Below, in pieces: positions 27,326 through 36,994 of a DNA stretch of 64,000 nucleotides. The position numbers and the translations under genes are program-made. The first letter of the stretch is position 1; each line of letters begins with the position of its first letter. A model generated the notes under the pieces. That model was not told the origin of the DNA and made no database searches. It worked only from the letters and a program-made list of their open reading frames with translations. Source of the stretch: Aeromonas fluvialis (GTDB lineage: Bacteria; Pseudomonadota; Gammaproteobacteria; Enterobacterales; Aeromonadaceae); assembly GCF_000819885.1 (NCBI RefSeq), contig NZ_CDBO01000068.1, positions 1 to 64,000 on the forward strand, given 5' to 3'.

Positions 27326-28825
27326 ATGAATGAAATCGTCAATGCCATCAATGGTGTAATCTGGAGCCCTGCGCTCATTTACCTGTGTCTGGGGGTCGGT
27401 CTTTACTTCTCCCTGCGCACCCGTTTTTTGCAACTGCGTCATATCAAAGAGATGGTGCGCCTGATGTTTGATGGCAAGAGCACCGATGCCGGTGTCTCCT
27501 CCTTCCAGGCACTGGCCATGACGCTGGCAGGTCGCGTAGGTACCGGTAATATCGCGGGTGTGGCAACTGCCATCACCTTCGGTGGTCCGGGCGCCCTGTT
27601 CTGGATGTGGATGGTTGCCTTCCTCGGCGCCAGCTCTGCTTTCGTGGAGTCCACCCTGGGTCAGGTTTACAAAGAGAAGATCAACGGTGAATACCGCGGC
27701 GGCCCGGCCTTCTACATCGAGAAAGGGCTTGGCATGAAGTGGTACGCCTGGACCTTCGCCATCGCGACCGTCTTCGCCTGCGGCGTGCTGCTGCCGGGCG
27801 TGCAGGCCAACTCCATCGGCTCCAGCCTGCAGACCGCCTTTAATATCGATCCGAACGTCACCGCCGCCGGTCTGGCGCTGCTGCTCGGCTTTATTATCTT
27901 CGGCGGCGTCAAGCGTATCGCCAGCTTCGCCAGTACCGTGGTGCCCTTTATGGCGCTGGGCTACATCATCGTGGCTTGCGTCATCATCGCCCTCAATATC
28001 GGCCAGCTGCCGAGCGTGATCCTGCTGATCTGGAAGAGCGCCTTCGGTCTGGATGCCGGTTTCGGTGCCATTCTGGGTCTAGCCATCATGTGGGGGGTAA
28101 AACGCGGGGTCTACTCCAACGAAGCCGGTCAGGGTACCGGGCCGCACGCCTCCTCTGCGGCGGCAGTGAGTCACCCGGCCAAGCAGGGTTTGGTTCAGGC
28201 GTTCTCCGTCTATATCGACACCCTGTTCGTCTGCTCCGCCACCGGCTTTATGCTGCTGATCACCGGCCTCTATAACGTACAAGGGCCGGACGGCGCCGCC
28301 ATCTACACGGGTATTGCCGGTATCGCAGCAGGCCCGGGCTATGTGCAGACCGCCATGGAGAGCATGATGCCGGGCTTTGGCAGCATTTTCGTGGCTATCG
28401 CGCTGTTCTTCTTCGCGTTCACCACCATCGTTGCCTACTACTACATCGCCGAAACCAACATCGCCTACATCAACCGCAAGATTAATCGCCCCTGGCTCAC
28501 CTTCTTGCTGAAGATTGCGCTGATGGCTGCCACTGTCTACGGCACCGTCAAGACGGCGGATCTGGCGTGGGGTATGGGGGATATCGGGGTCGGCCTGATG
28601 GCATGGCTCAACATCATCGCCATCCTGCTGCTGCAAAAAACCGCCTTCACCTGTCTGAAGGATTATGAAGCGCAGCAGGCACAAGGTATTGACCCCGTAT
28701 TCCACCCGGAGAAGCTCGGCATCAAGAACGCCGATTACTGGGTGGGCAAGCGCTCCGAAGAGAACCTGGAACTGGAGAAATCTGGCCATCAGTTCGAGCC
28801 GGATCAGGATCGCAAGAACTCCTGA
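27326..28825 (+). CDS. Alanine/glycine:cation symporter (AGCS family)
   Basis: A 499-residue inner-membrane Na+ (or H+) coupled amino-acid symporter of the AGCS family. It begins MNEIVNAINGVIWSPALIYL and carries the family stretches GRVGTGNIAGVATAI (about 70), GGPAFYIEKG (about 130) and GVYSNEAGQGTGPHASSAA (about 270). About eleven spans are expected. AAGGAG at 27311-27316 is nine bases before ATG 27326. The C-terminal 50 residues are cytoplasmic and charged. It is monocistronic, with a terminator after it. Confidence 0.93.
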   Translation: MNEIVNAINGVIWSPALIYLCLGVGLYFSLRTRFLQLRHIKEMVRLMFDGKSTDAGVSSFQALAMTLAGRVGTGNIAGVATAITFGGPGALFWMWMVAFLGASSAFVESTLGQVYKEKINGEYRGGPAFYIEKGLGMKWYAWTFAIATVFACGVLLPGVQANSIGSSLQTAFNIDPNVTAAGLALLLGFIIFGGVKRIASFASTVVPFMALGYIIVACVIIALNIGQLPSVILLIWKSAFGLDAGFGAILGLAIMWGVKRGVYSNEAGQGTGPHASSAAAVSHPAKQGLVQAFSVYIDTLFVCSATGFMLLITGLYNVQGPDGAAIYTGIAGIAAGPGYVQTAMESMMPGFGSIFVAIALFFFAFTTIVAYYYIAETNIAYINRKINRPWLTFLLKIALMAATVYGTVKTADLAWGMGDIGVGLMAWLNIIAILLLQKTAFTCLKDYEAQQAQGIDPVFHPEKLGIKNADYWVGKRSEENLELEKSGHQFEPDQDRKNS

Positions 28826-28851
28826 ACCAGAACGACATAAGACATCAATAA

Positions 28852-28875
28852 AAATGGCAGCCTAGGCTGCCATTT
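28852..28875. terminator. Terminator after the AGCS symporter
   Basis: A perfect palindrome AAATGGCAGCCTAGGCTGCCATTT followed by CTTTTTCC on the plus strand; AAA/TTT flanks make it bidirectional for the convergent crotonase gene. Confidence 0.88.
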
Positions 28876-28895
28876 CTTTTTCCTGTCACCTCATC

Positions 28896-29702
28896 TCAGA
28901 GCGGATTGCGGCGCGGCCCGAATGGCAGCCGCCAGCGAAACAGGCTGTTGAAGGTGGCTCGCCACTGGTTGGGCCGCCCCAGGATCTGTTTTTGCAACCG
29001 GGTCTCCTCTTTGAGCATGGCTTCATCGCTGCGGGCCCAGGCCTGGCTGTAGAGCTGCTTGATCCCCGCCAGCGCATCGGGCGACTTGGTGATGAGGGTG
29101 CGGGCAAACTCCCGCGCCTCCACCAGCGGATCGGCGCAAACCCGGCTCACCATCCCGAGAGATTTGGCCTCGATGGCATCCAGCTCGCGCCCGCTCATGG
29201 CCAGCTCCATGGCGGTATCCACTCCCATCAGGTTGCGCAGGGTGACGCTGCCACTCATGTCGGGAATGATGCCCCACTTGATCTCCATCACCGAGAAGCG
29301 GCAATCGGGGGTGCTGAAACGAAAATCGGCGCCAAGGGCGATCTGCAAGCCACCGCCAAAACAGACCCCCTGGGTCACCGCAATCACCGGCACCGGCAGC
29401 TGGTGCCAGCCGTAGGCGACCCGCTGGGCCAGATTGGTCGCCTCATCCGCCTCGCGCTTGAGGATCTCGAGGGCCGCCACCGGCTGCCTGAGCATGGATT
29501 TCACATCCAGCCCGGCACAAAACGCCCGTCCCTCACCGTGCAGGATCACCGCCCGCAACCCCTTGTGCCGGGCGAGCTGCGTCAGCGTCTCGTCGATGGC
29601 GCTGAACATGGCGCGGTCCAGCGCATTAAGTTTGTCCCCCCGTGTCAGCATCACCTCGGCAATCCCGTCGTGGATCTCGCACTTGATCCTTGGTTTTTCC
29701 AT
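28896..29702 (-). CDS. Crotonase (enoyl-CoA hydratase/isomerase) family protein
   Basis: A 268-residue acyl-CoA-processing enzyme. The oxyanion-hole motifs are HGEGRAFCAGLDVKS (about 55-69) and GVCFGGGLQIALGAD (112-126). The position of the first catalytic glutamate of true hydratases (GGGCE) is Gln120 here, while the second, Glu140 in MEIKWG, is kept at the usual spacing of 20. The loop GIIPDMSGS also differs from hydratase GxxPGxGGT. It is therefore more likely an isomerase or thioesterase-like member than a hydratase. The start at ATG 29702 is preferred; 15 further residues are open upstream. Confidence 0.85.
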   Translation of the reverse strand: MEKPRIKCEIHDGIAEVMLTRGDKLNALDRAMFSAIDETLTQLARHKGLRAVILHGEGRAFCAGLDVKSMLRQPVAALEILKREADEATNLAQRVAYGWHQLPVPVIAVTQGVCFGGGLQIALGADFRFSTPDCRFSVMEIKWGIIPDMSGSVTLRNLMGVDTAMELAMSGRELDAIEAKSLGMVSRVCADPLVEAREFARTLITKSPDALAGIKQLYSQAWARSDEAMLKEETRLQKQILGRPNQWRATFNSLFRWRLPFGPRRNPL

Positions 29703-29870
29703 CGCCCTTGTCCTCTCCTTGATCCCTGAAACTGACTCACTGGTCATACCACCACGTTATCAGAGTGTGAACAGGCGGTACAGCTGAGACTAAAGTCGGC
29801 TGGTCGCCTCCCCCTCCCTTTGTCACACTGGGAGCTGCATGAGTGCCGCAAGCCAGCAGAGGACACTGTC

Positions 29871-31658
29871 ATGTCAACCCTGTTCAATTTTGCCAGACCA
29901 CCGTTCGACCGACTGGGCGAGGAGGCGCGCGAGCGACTCTCACGCCACCTTTCGCTCTGCTATTTTCGGGCCGGGGATCTGCTGCTCAAAGAGGGGGACG
30001 AGCCACCCGGCCTCTATCTCATCATCAAGGGAGCCGTGGAAGAGTCGGCCCCTCACCACCAGTTTGGTGATTACGGGGTCGATGATCTGTTCGATGTGCG
30101 CGCACAGTTTGACGGCCGCTGCCGCCACCGCTTCACCGCGCTGGAAGATAGCCTCTGCCAGCTCATTCCTCGCCACACCTTTCTGGCGCTCTGTGAGCAG
30201 GATCCGCAGTTTGCCAGCTACTTCACCGCCAATCTGGCCGAGCGCCAGCTCCAGCAGGAGCAACGCGAACAACTGGGTCAGAAGAATCTGGCGGAATTTA
30301 TCCTGACCCGCATCGAACCCGGCCACCTGCAAACACCGCTTATCGTCGACAGCAAGCTGTCACTGCTCGCAGCGACCGAAGCCATGGTGAGCAAGGGAAC
30401 CGATTGCCTGCTCTACCCGGCCCACGACGGCTCTCTCACGCTGGCAACCCGCAAGACCCTGCTCCACGCCCTGACCCTCAAGGGATTGCCACTGACAGCC
30501 CCCCTCTCGGTGCTGACCCCTACACCGCTGATTGGTCTGCCGCTGGAGAGCTATCTGTTTGATGCCCTGCTGCTGATGACCCGTCATCGCATCAAGCGAC
30601 TGGTGGTGTGGCGCGGCAACGAGGTGGCGGGCATCTTGCAACTGACCCAGGTGCTGGGGCTCTTCTCGACCCACTCCCACGTGTTGACCCTGCGCATCGC
30701 CCGCGCCGACAGCCTGCCGGCACTGGAGGCGGTGGCCCGCGAGCAGCAGCAATTGACCCGCTCGCTGTTTGCTCAGGGGATCCACACCGCCTTTTTGATG
30801 AAGCTGATCGCCACCATCAACGAACAGTTGATCGCCAAAGCCTTTGCGCTGGTGATCCCCCCCGAGGTGCAGGATAACGTCTGCCTGTTGATGCTGGGCT
30901 CGGAGGGGCGTGGCGAGCAGATCCTCAAAACCGATCAGGACAACGCCCTGATCCTGTCGGAGGGGCTGGCCTGGCCCACCCAAGAGGCCGATCTGGCGGC
31001 CTTCAGCACCCTGTTGGAGCAACTCGGCTACCCGCTGTGCCCCGGGCAGGTGATGGTGAACAATCCGGCCTGGGTAAAAACAGGCAGCGAGTGGCAAAGC
31101 GCCATTGCCAGCGCCTGCACCACGGCAAAAGAGGATGAGCTGCTCTGGCTCGCCACCCTGGCCGATGCTCACCCCATCGCGGGGGATCGCCAACTGCATC
31201 TGCCGGTTGCCAGAGCGCTGCGCGAGCAGTTGGCGGACAGACGGGATCTGCTGGCGGAGATGGTGCGACCGGCAGTGGCCTTTCATGCCCCCCTCACCCT
31301 GTTTGGCCGGCTGGAACAGCCACCGGAAGGGCTGGATCTGAAGCGGGGCGGCCTGTTCCCGCTGGTGCATGGTATCCGCATGTTGGCCCTTGAGGCAGGC
31401 ATTCTGGAGACTTCAACCCTGGGGCGTATCGACGCACTGGTGGCCGCCGATCGGCTCAGTGCCGACTATGGCAGCAATCTGGCAGAGGCGTTCCGGCTCT
31501 TTATCCGGCTGAGGCTGCGCAGCCAGCTCAAGGGGGGCAATAGTCGGGTGCAGACAAGCGAGCTCAGCCACAGCGAGCGGGATCTGTTGCGTCAGGCGCT
31601 GCATCAGGTGAAGAAGTTCCAGCAGTGGCTCACCTTGCACTTTCGTCTGAGACAATAG
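29871..31658 (+). CDS. Cyclic-nucleotide-binding/CBS/DUF294 nucleotidyltransferase-like protein
   Basis: A 595-residue cytoplasmic protein with three parts. An N-terminal cNMP-binding-type domain (about 15-120) is followed by a CBS pair (about 150-275). A DUF294 nucleotidyltransferase-like domain comes next, with GSEGRGEQ near 343 and DQDNAL a few residues on, the polymerase-beta-type metal motif. The C-terminal DUF294_C region is helical. Such proteins resemble GlnD-type uridylyltransferases and commonly sit beside acetate or solute symporter genes, as here (yjcH-actP downstream). ATG 29871 is the most likely start. Its stop lies two bases before the exonuclease start, so the pair is an operon. 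Confidence 0.85.
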   Translation: MSTLFNFARPPFDRLGEEARERLSRHLSLCYFRAGDLLLKEGDEPPGLYLIIKGAVEESAPHHQFGDYGVDDLFDVRAQFDGRCRHRFTALEDSLCQLIPRHTFLALCEQDPQFASYFTANLAERQLQQEQREQLGQKNLAEFILTRIEPGHLQTPLIVDSKLSLLAATEAMVSKGTDCLLYPAHDGSLTLATRKTLLHALTLKGLPLTAPLSVLTPTPLIGLPLESYLFDALLLMTRHRIKRLVVWRGNEVAGILQLTQVLGLFSTHSHVLTLRIARADSLPALEAVAREQQQLTRSLFAQGIHTAFLMKLIATINEQLIAKAFALVIPPEVQDNVCLLMLGSEGRGEQILKTDQDNALILSEGLAWPTQEADLAAFSTLLEQLGYPLCPGQVMVNNPAWVKTGSEWQSAIASACTTAKEDELLWLATLADAHPIAGDRQLHLPVARALREQLADRRDLLAEMVRPAVAFHAPLTLFGRLEQPPEGLDLKRGGLFPLVHGIRMLALEAGILETSTLGRIDALVAADRLSADYGSNLAEAFRLFIRLRLRSQLKGGNSRVQTSELSHSERDLLRQALHQVKKFQQWLTLHFRLRQ

Positions 31659-31660
31659 CC

Positions 31661-32287
31661 ATGTTGAGCCGCGTTCGACGCTACTGGTATGGCCGTGCGT
31701 TCCGAACGGGCGAGTTCGCGCCACTCTTTGCCACCCCACCGAAAGATGAACGGATCGCCCTCGATTTCGAGACCACCAGTCTCGATCCCGAGCAGGCCGA
31801 GATCGTCTCCATTGGGGCGGTGCGCATTCAGGGTAACCGGCTGCTGACCGGCGAGGCCCTAGCCATCAAGGTGCAGCCACCGGCCAGCCTGACCGGACAA
31901 TCTGTGGTGATCCACGGCCTGCGCCATCACGATCTGCAACAGGGAATGACGCTAGAAGCCGCGCTGCGCCTGCTGCTCGACTTTATCGGCCCCCGTGAAC
32001 TGGTGGGCTATCACATCGCCTATGACCTGCGTATTCTCAATCTCGCCTGCCAGAAATTGTGGGGATTGACCCTGCCCCAGCGAGGGGTCGAGGTGAGCCA
32101 GCTCTATCACGACCAGCTCTATCGCCGCTATCCCGATGCAGCCATCGACCTGCATTTGAGTGCCATATGCAACCACCTGCAACTGCCCGCCCTGCCCGTC
32201 CACGATGCCCTCGCCGATGCCACCACGGCGGCGCTCATCTATCTGCGCCTCACCTGCGGCTCGCCACTGGCTTATCCCAAAGTCTAA
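31661..32287 (+). CDS. DnaQ-like 3'-5' exonuclease (DEDDh)
   Basis: A 208-residue exonuclease of the DnaQ/PolC-epsilon fold. The DEDDh residues are visible: Asp35 and Glu37 in LDFETTSLD, the Asp in YHIAYDLRIL, and His/Asp in HDALADA near the C-terminus. It is not a polymerase subunit gene by context: it directly follows the cNMP/CBS/DUF294 gene and precedes yjcH-actP. The substrate is unknown. ATG 31661 is two bases after the preceding stop. Confidence 0.87.
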   Translation: MLSRVRRYWYGRAFRTGEFAPLFATPPKDERIALDFETTSLDPEQAEIVSIGAVRIQGNRLLTGEALAIKVQPPASLTGQSVVIHGLRHHDLQQGMTLEAALRLLLDFIGPRELVGYHIAYDLRILNLACQKLWGLTLPQRGVEVSQLYHDQLYRRYPDAAIDLHLSAICNHLQLPALPVHDALADATTAALIYLRLTCGSPLAYPKV

Positions 32288-32392
32288 TTGCCCGCCAATA
32301 ACATTTAATTCACATTTTAGTTACATGGGCAGGTCCCCTGCTCGTCGGGGTTACCCCATCCACCGCTGACACTTATGTCATGGAGAACTGCA

Positions 32393-32704
32393 ATGGAACA
32401 GCAAAGCTATCTGAGGATCCAGCAAGATCCCAACTTCCAGGAGCTGGTCGCCAAGCGCCAGCGTTTTGCCTGGGCCCTCTCGGCTCTGATGCTGGGACTC
32501 TACCTGGCGTTTATTCTGCTCATCGCCTTTGCCCCCGGTTGGCTCGGCACCCCGCTCAGCGACAGCACCACCGTCACCCGTGGCATTCCGGTCGGGGTGG
32601 GACTGATCCTCTCCTCCTTCGTGTTGACCGGCATCTATGTGTTTCGTGCCAACGGCGAGTTTGACGAGCTGAATCAGAAGATCCTCAAGGGAGTGCAGTC
32701 ATGA
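32393..32704 (+). CDS. yjcH: YjcH (DUF485) membrane protein
   Basis: A 103-residue protein with two membrane helices (about 27-50 and 62-85), the small partner gene always found before actP. It probably assists the acetate permease; the exact role is not established. GGAG at 32382-32385 lies seven bases before ATG 32393. The stop overlaps the actP start (ATGA, 32701-32704). Confidence 0.93.
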   Translation: MEQQSYLRIQQDPNFQELVAKRQRFAWALSALMLGLYLAFILLIAFAPGWLGTPLSDSTTVTRGIPVGVGLILSSFVLTGIYVFRANGEFDELNQKILKGVQS

Positions 32705-34368
32705 GAGCAAAAAGCATGAAAGGCAAGTGGCTGCTGTTTGCATCACTGGCCTCATCCCCCCTGCTGGCGGCGGATGCGCTCACTGGTGATGTGCAACGAC
32801 AACCCCTGAATATCTCGGCCATCGTGATGTTTGTCATCTTCGTGGCCGCTACCCTGTGTATCACCTACTGGGCCTCCAAGCGCAACCGCTCGGCTTCCGA
32901 CTACTATGCGGCCGGTGGCCGTATCACCGGCTTCCAGAACGGTCTGGCCATCGCCGGTGACTATATGTCCGCCGCCTCCTTCCTCGGGATCTCCGCGCTG
33001 GTCTACACCTCCGGTTACGATGGCCTGATTTACTCCATCGGTTTTCTGGTGGGCTGGCCCATCATTCTGTTCCTGATCGCCGAGCGACTGCGCAACCTCG
33101 GCAAATACACCTTCGCCGATGTCGCCTCCTACCGTCTCAAGCAGACTGAAGTGCGCACCCTCTCCGCCTGTGGTTCGCTGGTGGTTGTCGCTCTCTACCT
33201 GATCGCCCAGATGGTCGGTGCCGGCAAACTGATCGAGCTGCTGTTTGGTCTGCAATATCACGTTGCCGTGGTGCTGGTCGGTATCCTGATGGTGCTCTAC
33301 GTGCTGTTTGGCGGCATGCTGGCCACCACCTGGGTGCAGATCATCAAGGCAGTGATGCTGCTCTCCGGTGCCAGCTTCATGGCCATCATGGTAATGAAAT
33401 CGGTCAACTTCGATATCGGTGCCCTGTTTAGCGAAGCGGTCAAGGTGCACGAGAAAGGGATCGCCATCATGAGCCCGGGTGGCTTGGTAGCTGACCCCAT
33501 CTCCGCCATCTCGCTCGGTCTGGCATTGATGTTCGGCACCGCCGGCCTGCCCCATATCCTGATGCGTTTCTTCACCGTGAGCGATGCCAAAGAGGCGCGC
33601 AAGTCCGTGTTCTACGCTACCGGCTTTATCGGCTACTTCTACATCCTGACCTTTATCATCGGCTTTGGCGCCATCCTGCTGGTCAGCACCAATCCGGCCT
33701 TCAAGGATACCACCGGCGCCTTGCTGGGCGGTACCAACATGGCCGCGGTGCATCTGGCCGATGCGGTGGGTGGCAGCCTGTTCCTCGGCTTCATCTCTGC
33801 GGTCGCCTTTGCCACCATACTGGCGGTGGTCGCCGGTCTGACCCTGGCAGGTGCCTCTGCGGTCTCCCATGACCTCTACGCCAGCGTGCTGAAGAACGGA
33901 AAAGCCAACGAAACGGACGAGCTGCGCATCTCCAAGATGACCACCCTGGTTCTGGGTGTAGTTGCCATCGGTCTGGGGATCCTGTTCGAGAAGCAGAATA
34001 TCGCCTTCATGGTGGGTCTGGCCTTCTCCATCGCCGCCAGTTGCAACTTCCCGGTGCTGTTCCTCTCCATGTTTTGGTCCCGTCTGACCACCCGTGGCGC
34101 CGTCTACGGTGGCTGGTTGGGACTGGTGAGCGCCGTGACCCTGATGATCCTGGGCCCGACCGTGTGGGTGAAAGTGCTGGGCCATGCCCAGGCTATCTTC
34201 CCCTACGAGTACCCTGCCCTCTTCTCCATGGGGCTGGCCTTCGTCGGGATCTGGTTCTTCTCCATCACTGACAGCTCGCAAAACGCAGCTGACGAGCATG
34301 CCAAGTTCCTGCCGCAGTTCGTTCGCTCGCAAACCGGGCTGGGTGCTTCTGGCGCCACCTCCCACTGA
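32701..34368 (+). CDS. actP: Cation/acetate symporter ActP
   Basis: A 555-residue sodium:solute symporter (SSS family) that imports acetate and related short acids. A cleavable-type N-terminal signal (SPLLAADA) is followed by about 13 spans. Family stretches include [33 protein letters not shown] and [12 protein letters not shown]. Length and sequence match E. coli ActP (549). It is translationally coupled to yjcH. E. coli yjcH-actP lies with acs under CRP control; acs is not in this window. Confidence 0.95.
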   Translation: MRAKSMKGKWLLFASLASSPLLAADALTGDVQRQPLNISAIVMFVIFVAATLCITYWASKRNRSASDYYAAGGRITGFQNGLAIAGDYMSAASFLGISALVYTSGYDGLIYSIGFLVGWPIILFLIAERLRNLGKYTFADVASYRLKQTEVRTLSACGSLVVVALYLIAQMVGAGKLIELLFGLQYHVAVVLVGILMVLYVLFGGMLATTWVQIIKAVMLLSGASFMAIMVMKSVNFDIGALFSEAVKVHEKGIAIMSPGGLVADPISAISLGLALMFGTAGLPHILMRFFTVSDAKEARKSVFYATGFIGYFYILTFIIGFGAILLVSTNPAFKDTTGALLGGTNMAAVHLADAVGGSLFLGFISAVAFATILAVVAGLTLAGASAVSHDLYASVLKNGKANETDELRISKMTTLVLGVVAIGLGILFEKQNIAFMVGLAFSIAASCNFPVLFLSMFWSRLTTRGAVYGGWLGLVSAVTLMILGPTVWVKVLGHAQAIFPYEYPALFSMGLAFVGIWFFSITDSSQNAADEHAKFLPQFVRSQTGLGASGATSH

Positions 34369-34388
34369 TATCGGGATGACACAAACAT

Positions 34389-34411
34389 GCCGGCTTCGCG
34401 CCGGCTTTTTT
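34389..34411 (+). terminator. Terminator after actP
   Basis: GCCGGC-TTCGC-GCCGGC followed by six T residues. Confidence 0.9.
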
Positions 34412-34533
34412 ATGGTCACTCCCTGCGCAGCAAAGTGCACAACAGACCGCTCTGGATCACACTTCTTGCTAAAACATTTGGGGGATCTGTGCCATAATGC
34501 GCGCCATTTGACAGACCAACCGGGACACTCACT

Positions 34534-36126
34534 TTGTTAAGCAGCAATAACATCACCATGCAATTCGGCGCCAAGCCGCTGTTTGAGAACATCAACGTCA
34601 AGTTTGGCGGCGGCAACCGCTATGGCCTTATTGGCGCCAACGGCTGTGGCAAGTCCACCTTTATGAAGATCCTCGGCGGCGATCTGGAGCCCAGCGGCGG
34701 TAATGTGAGCCTGGACGTCAATGAGCGCATCGGTAAGCTGCGCCAGGATCAATTCGCCTACGAAGATACCCGGGTCCTGGACGTGGTGATGATGGGCCAC
34801 ACCGAGCTGTGGGCCGCCATCGCCGAGCGCGATGCCATCTACGCCAACCTGGAAGCGACCGATGACGACTACATGAAGGCCGCCGAGCTGGAAGGGCTGG
34901 TCGCCGAATATGACGGCTACACCGCCGAAGCCCGTGCCGGTCAATTGCTGCTGGGCGCCGGTATCCCCATCGAACAGCACAATGGCCCCATGAGCGAAGT
35001 GGCGCCGGGCTGGAAACTGCGGGTGCTGCTGGCACAGGCGCTGTTCTCCAACCCTGACATCCTGCTGCTTGACGAACCAACCAACAACCTGGATATCAAT
35101 ACCATTCGCTGGCTGGAGCAGGTGCTCAACGATCGTGAAAGCACCATGATCATCATCTCTCACGACCGCCACTTCCTGAACTCCGTCTGTACCCATATGG
35201 CGGATCTGGATTACGGCGAGCTGCGCGTCTACCCGGGCAACTACGACGATTACATGCTGGCTGCGACCCAGGCGCGCGAGCGTCTGCTGGCCGACAACGC
35301 CAAGAAGAAGGCCCAGATCGCCGATCTGCAATCCTTCGTCTCCCGTTTCAGTGCCAACGCCTCCAAGTCCAGCCAGGCGACATCCCGCCTCAAGCAGATC
35401 GACAAGATCAAGATTGAGGAAGTGAAGGTCTCCAGCCGTCAGAACCCCTTCATCCGCTTCGAGCAGGAGAAGAAGCTCTACCGCAACATCCTGGAAATCG
35501 AAGGTGTATCCAAAGGTTATGGCGAAGCGCCCCTGTTTAAGGGCCTCAACATGATGCTGGAAGTGGGCGAGAAGGTCGCCATTCTGGGTACCAACGGTAT
35601 CGGTAAATCGACCCTTATCAAGACGCTCGTTGGCGATTTGACACCGGACACCGGCACTATCAAGTGGTCCGAGAACGCCCAGATCGGTTATTACGCCCAG
35701 GATCATGCCGAAGACTTCGACACCGATCTCAATGTGTTCGACTGGATGGCCCAGTGGAAACAGGAGAACGAAGACGAGCAGGCGGTACGCTCTATCCTCG
35801 GTCGCCTGCTCTTCTCCCAGGATGACATCAAGAAGCCGGTCAAGGTGCTCTCCGGTGGTGAACAGGGTCGTATGCTGTTCGGCAAGCTGATGATGCAGCG
35901 CCCCAACATCCTGATCATGGATGAGCCGACCAACCACCTGGACATGGAATCTATCGAATCCTTGAACCTGGCCCTCGAGATGTATAAGGGTACCCTGATC
36001 TTCGTCTCCCACGACCGCGAATTCGTCTCCTCTCTGGCGACCCGCATCCTCGAGCTGAGCGAAGATGGTATCCGCGACTTCGGCGGCACCTACGAGGATT
36101 ACCTGCGTACTCTGGGCGTGGTGTAA
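34534..36126 (+). CDS. ybiT: ABC-F family ATPase YbiT
   Basis: A 530-residue soluble protein with two ABC ATPase domains, identical in length to E. coli YbiT and very similar throughout. Walker A sites are GANGCGKST (about 35-43) and GTNGIGKST (about 350-358). The ABC signatures are [12 protein letters not shown] and LSGGEQGRM, and the Walker B motifs are [11 protein letters not shown] and [11 protein letters not shown]. The P-site tRNA interaction motif lies between the domains. It acts on the ribosome. The start is TTG 34534, which gives the expected [11 protein letters not shown] start but has a weak ribosome binding site. Confidence 0.93.
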   Translation: MLSSNNITMQFGAKPLFENINVKFGGGNRYGLIGANGCGKSTFMKILGGDLEPSGGNVSLDVNERIGKLRQDQFAYEDTRVLDVVMMGHTELWAAIAERDAIYANLEATDDDYMKAAELEGLVAEYDGYTAEARAGQLLLGAGIPIEQHNGPMSEVAPGWKLRVLLAQALFSNPDILLLDEPTNNLDINTIRWLEQVLNDRESTMIIISHDRHFLNSVCTHMADLDYGELRVYPGNYDDYMLAATQARERLLADNAKKKAQIADLQSFVSRFSANASKSSQATSRLKQIDKIKIEEVKVSSRQNPFIRFEQEKKLYRNILEIEGVSKGYGEAPLFKGLNMMLEVGEKVAILGTNGIGKSTLIKTLVGDLTPDTGTIKWSENAQIGYYAQDHAEDFDTDLNVFDWMAQWKQENEDEQAVRSILGRLLFSQDDIKKPVKVLSGGEQGRMLFGKLMMQRPNILIMDEPTNHLDMESIESLNLALEMYKGTLIFVSHDREFVSSLATRILELSEDGIRDFGGTYEDYLRTLGVV

Positions 36127-36154
36127 CGTCACCCTGCTCTTACCCGCAATGATC

Positions 36155-36180
36155 AACCGGCACTTGGTGCCGGTTTTTTT
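36155..36180 (+). terminator. Terminator after ybiT
   Basis: AACCGGCAC / GTGCCGGTT stem with a three-base loop and a run of seven T residues. Confidence 0.92.
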
Positions 36181-36189
36181 ATATTCCCT

Positions 36190-36941
36190 GTTTATGTTGC
36201 CCATGGTAGTGGGGCGCAAGCACAAAGCCACTTCGTAGTCTTGTGCTCCGTCACGCTATAGCCCAGGGACTTCCGCTCCCATGGCCTCGCCACCGCGATC
36301 TTCTGCACATTCACCTGTAGCTTCAGCTTCCTCTCCAAGAACTCGCTGATCTCCTTCAGTAGATGCTCTCCCGCTTTGCGGCTGTGGCCTACATATAAGT
36401 TGCAGTCGTCTGCGTAGCGGCAGACGTGGTGCCCACGTCTTTCCTGCTCCGCCCTTGACGAGTTCTGCTCGTCTCCTGCGTTCATGGTCACGGTGGCCTG
36501 GGCTTTTGTGCGTCATTAATCAACATCGAGTATTCATTGTCCTAATCACGGTTAATCATGTTCGGTCCTTCGTGCTGGCGGTTGCCCATCACTACTACGG
36601 CTTCGGCTGACTTCTGCATACCCATCCCGACACCTCCCGATGTCAGTAGCACCATGGCAGGTGTGTGCAGACCTCCCGAGGTAATTCGCGCGACCTTCCT
36701 GCTTATGCCTGTCGGCTTTACGTCGTAACGTTCCGTGCAAGTATTGGGCGTTGACGATACTGGCCGCCTTGCCCCGTTACGCCGCCTCAGCCGCTTGCTG
36801 TTCGTCAGGCCAGCATTTTGCCTTCGGCTTCCTTCAGATGTCACCTCGCGGTGAACACCTTTGCCGGGTGTGTAGAGGACTTACACCTCCAAGTCATCCT
36901 GTCACCACCACAGTGACCGGATAGCGCCATGCTCGGCGTAC
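36190..36941 (-). mobile_element. Degenerate group II intron (internal and 3' deletions)
   Basis: On the minus strand, about 440 bases (36941-36500) look like the structured 5' RNA domains of a bacterial group II intron, starting GTACGCCGAGCATGG. They are followed by a fragment of its reverse transcriptase/maturase (about 36460-36200) with RYADDCNLYV (the RT5 YADD box), FLERKLKL and PWERKSLGYS. RT blocks 0-4, the maturase X domain and domain V are absent, so it is dead. The 5' end abuts the T-tract of the ppiD terminator on the same strand, which is where class C introns insert. About 750 bases remain of roughly 1.9 kb. Confidence 0.8.
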
Positions 36942-36950
36942 CAGATAAAA

Positions 36951-36975
36951 AAACGGCTCCATTAAGGAGCCGTTT
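36951..36975 (-). terminator. Terminator of ppiD
   Basis: AAACGGCTCC / GGAGCCGTTT 10-bp stem with a five-base loop, followed on the minus strand by a run of seven T. The group II intron remnant begins right after it. Confidence 0.9.
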
Positions 36976-36994
36976 CATGAGGTAGCCCTGAGGA

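Noticed and set aside
32752-34440. A 562-codon open frame antisense to actP
   Set aside because: It mirrors actP codon by codon, is rich in His/Gln/Gly/Asp as antisense GC-rich frames are, and has no ribosome binding site; actP is the real gene.
34537-36231. A 564-codon open frame antisense to ybiT
   Set aside because: A shadow of a well-identified ABC-F gene with no recognisable domain.
36190-36941. Intact, mobile group II intron or retron
   Set aside because: Most reverse transcriptase blocks, the maturase domain and domain V are missing, and no msr/msd-like structure is seen.
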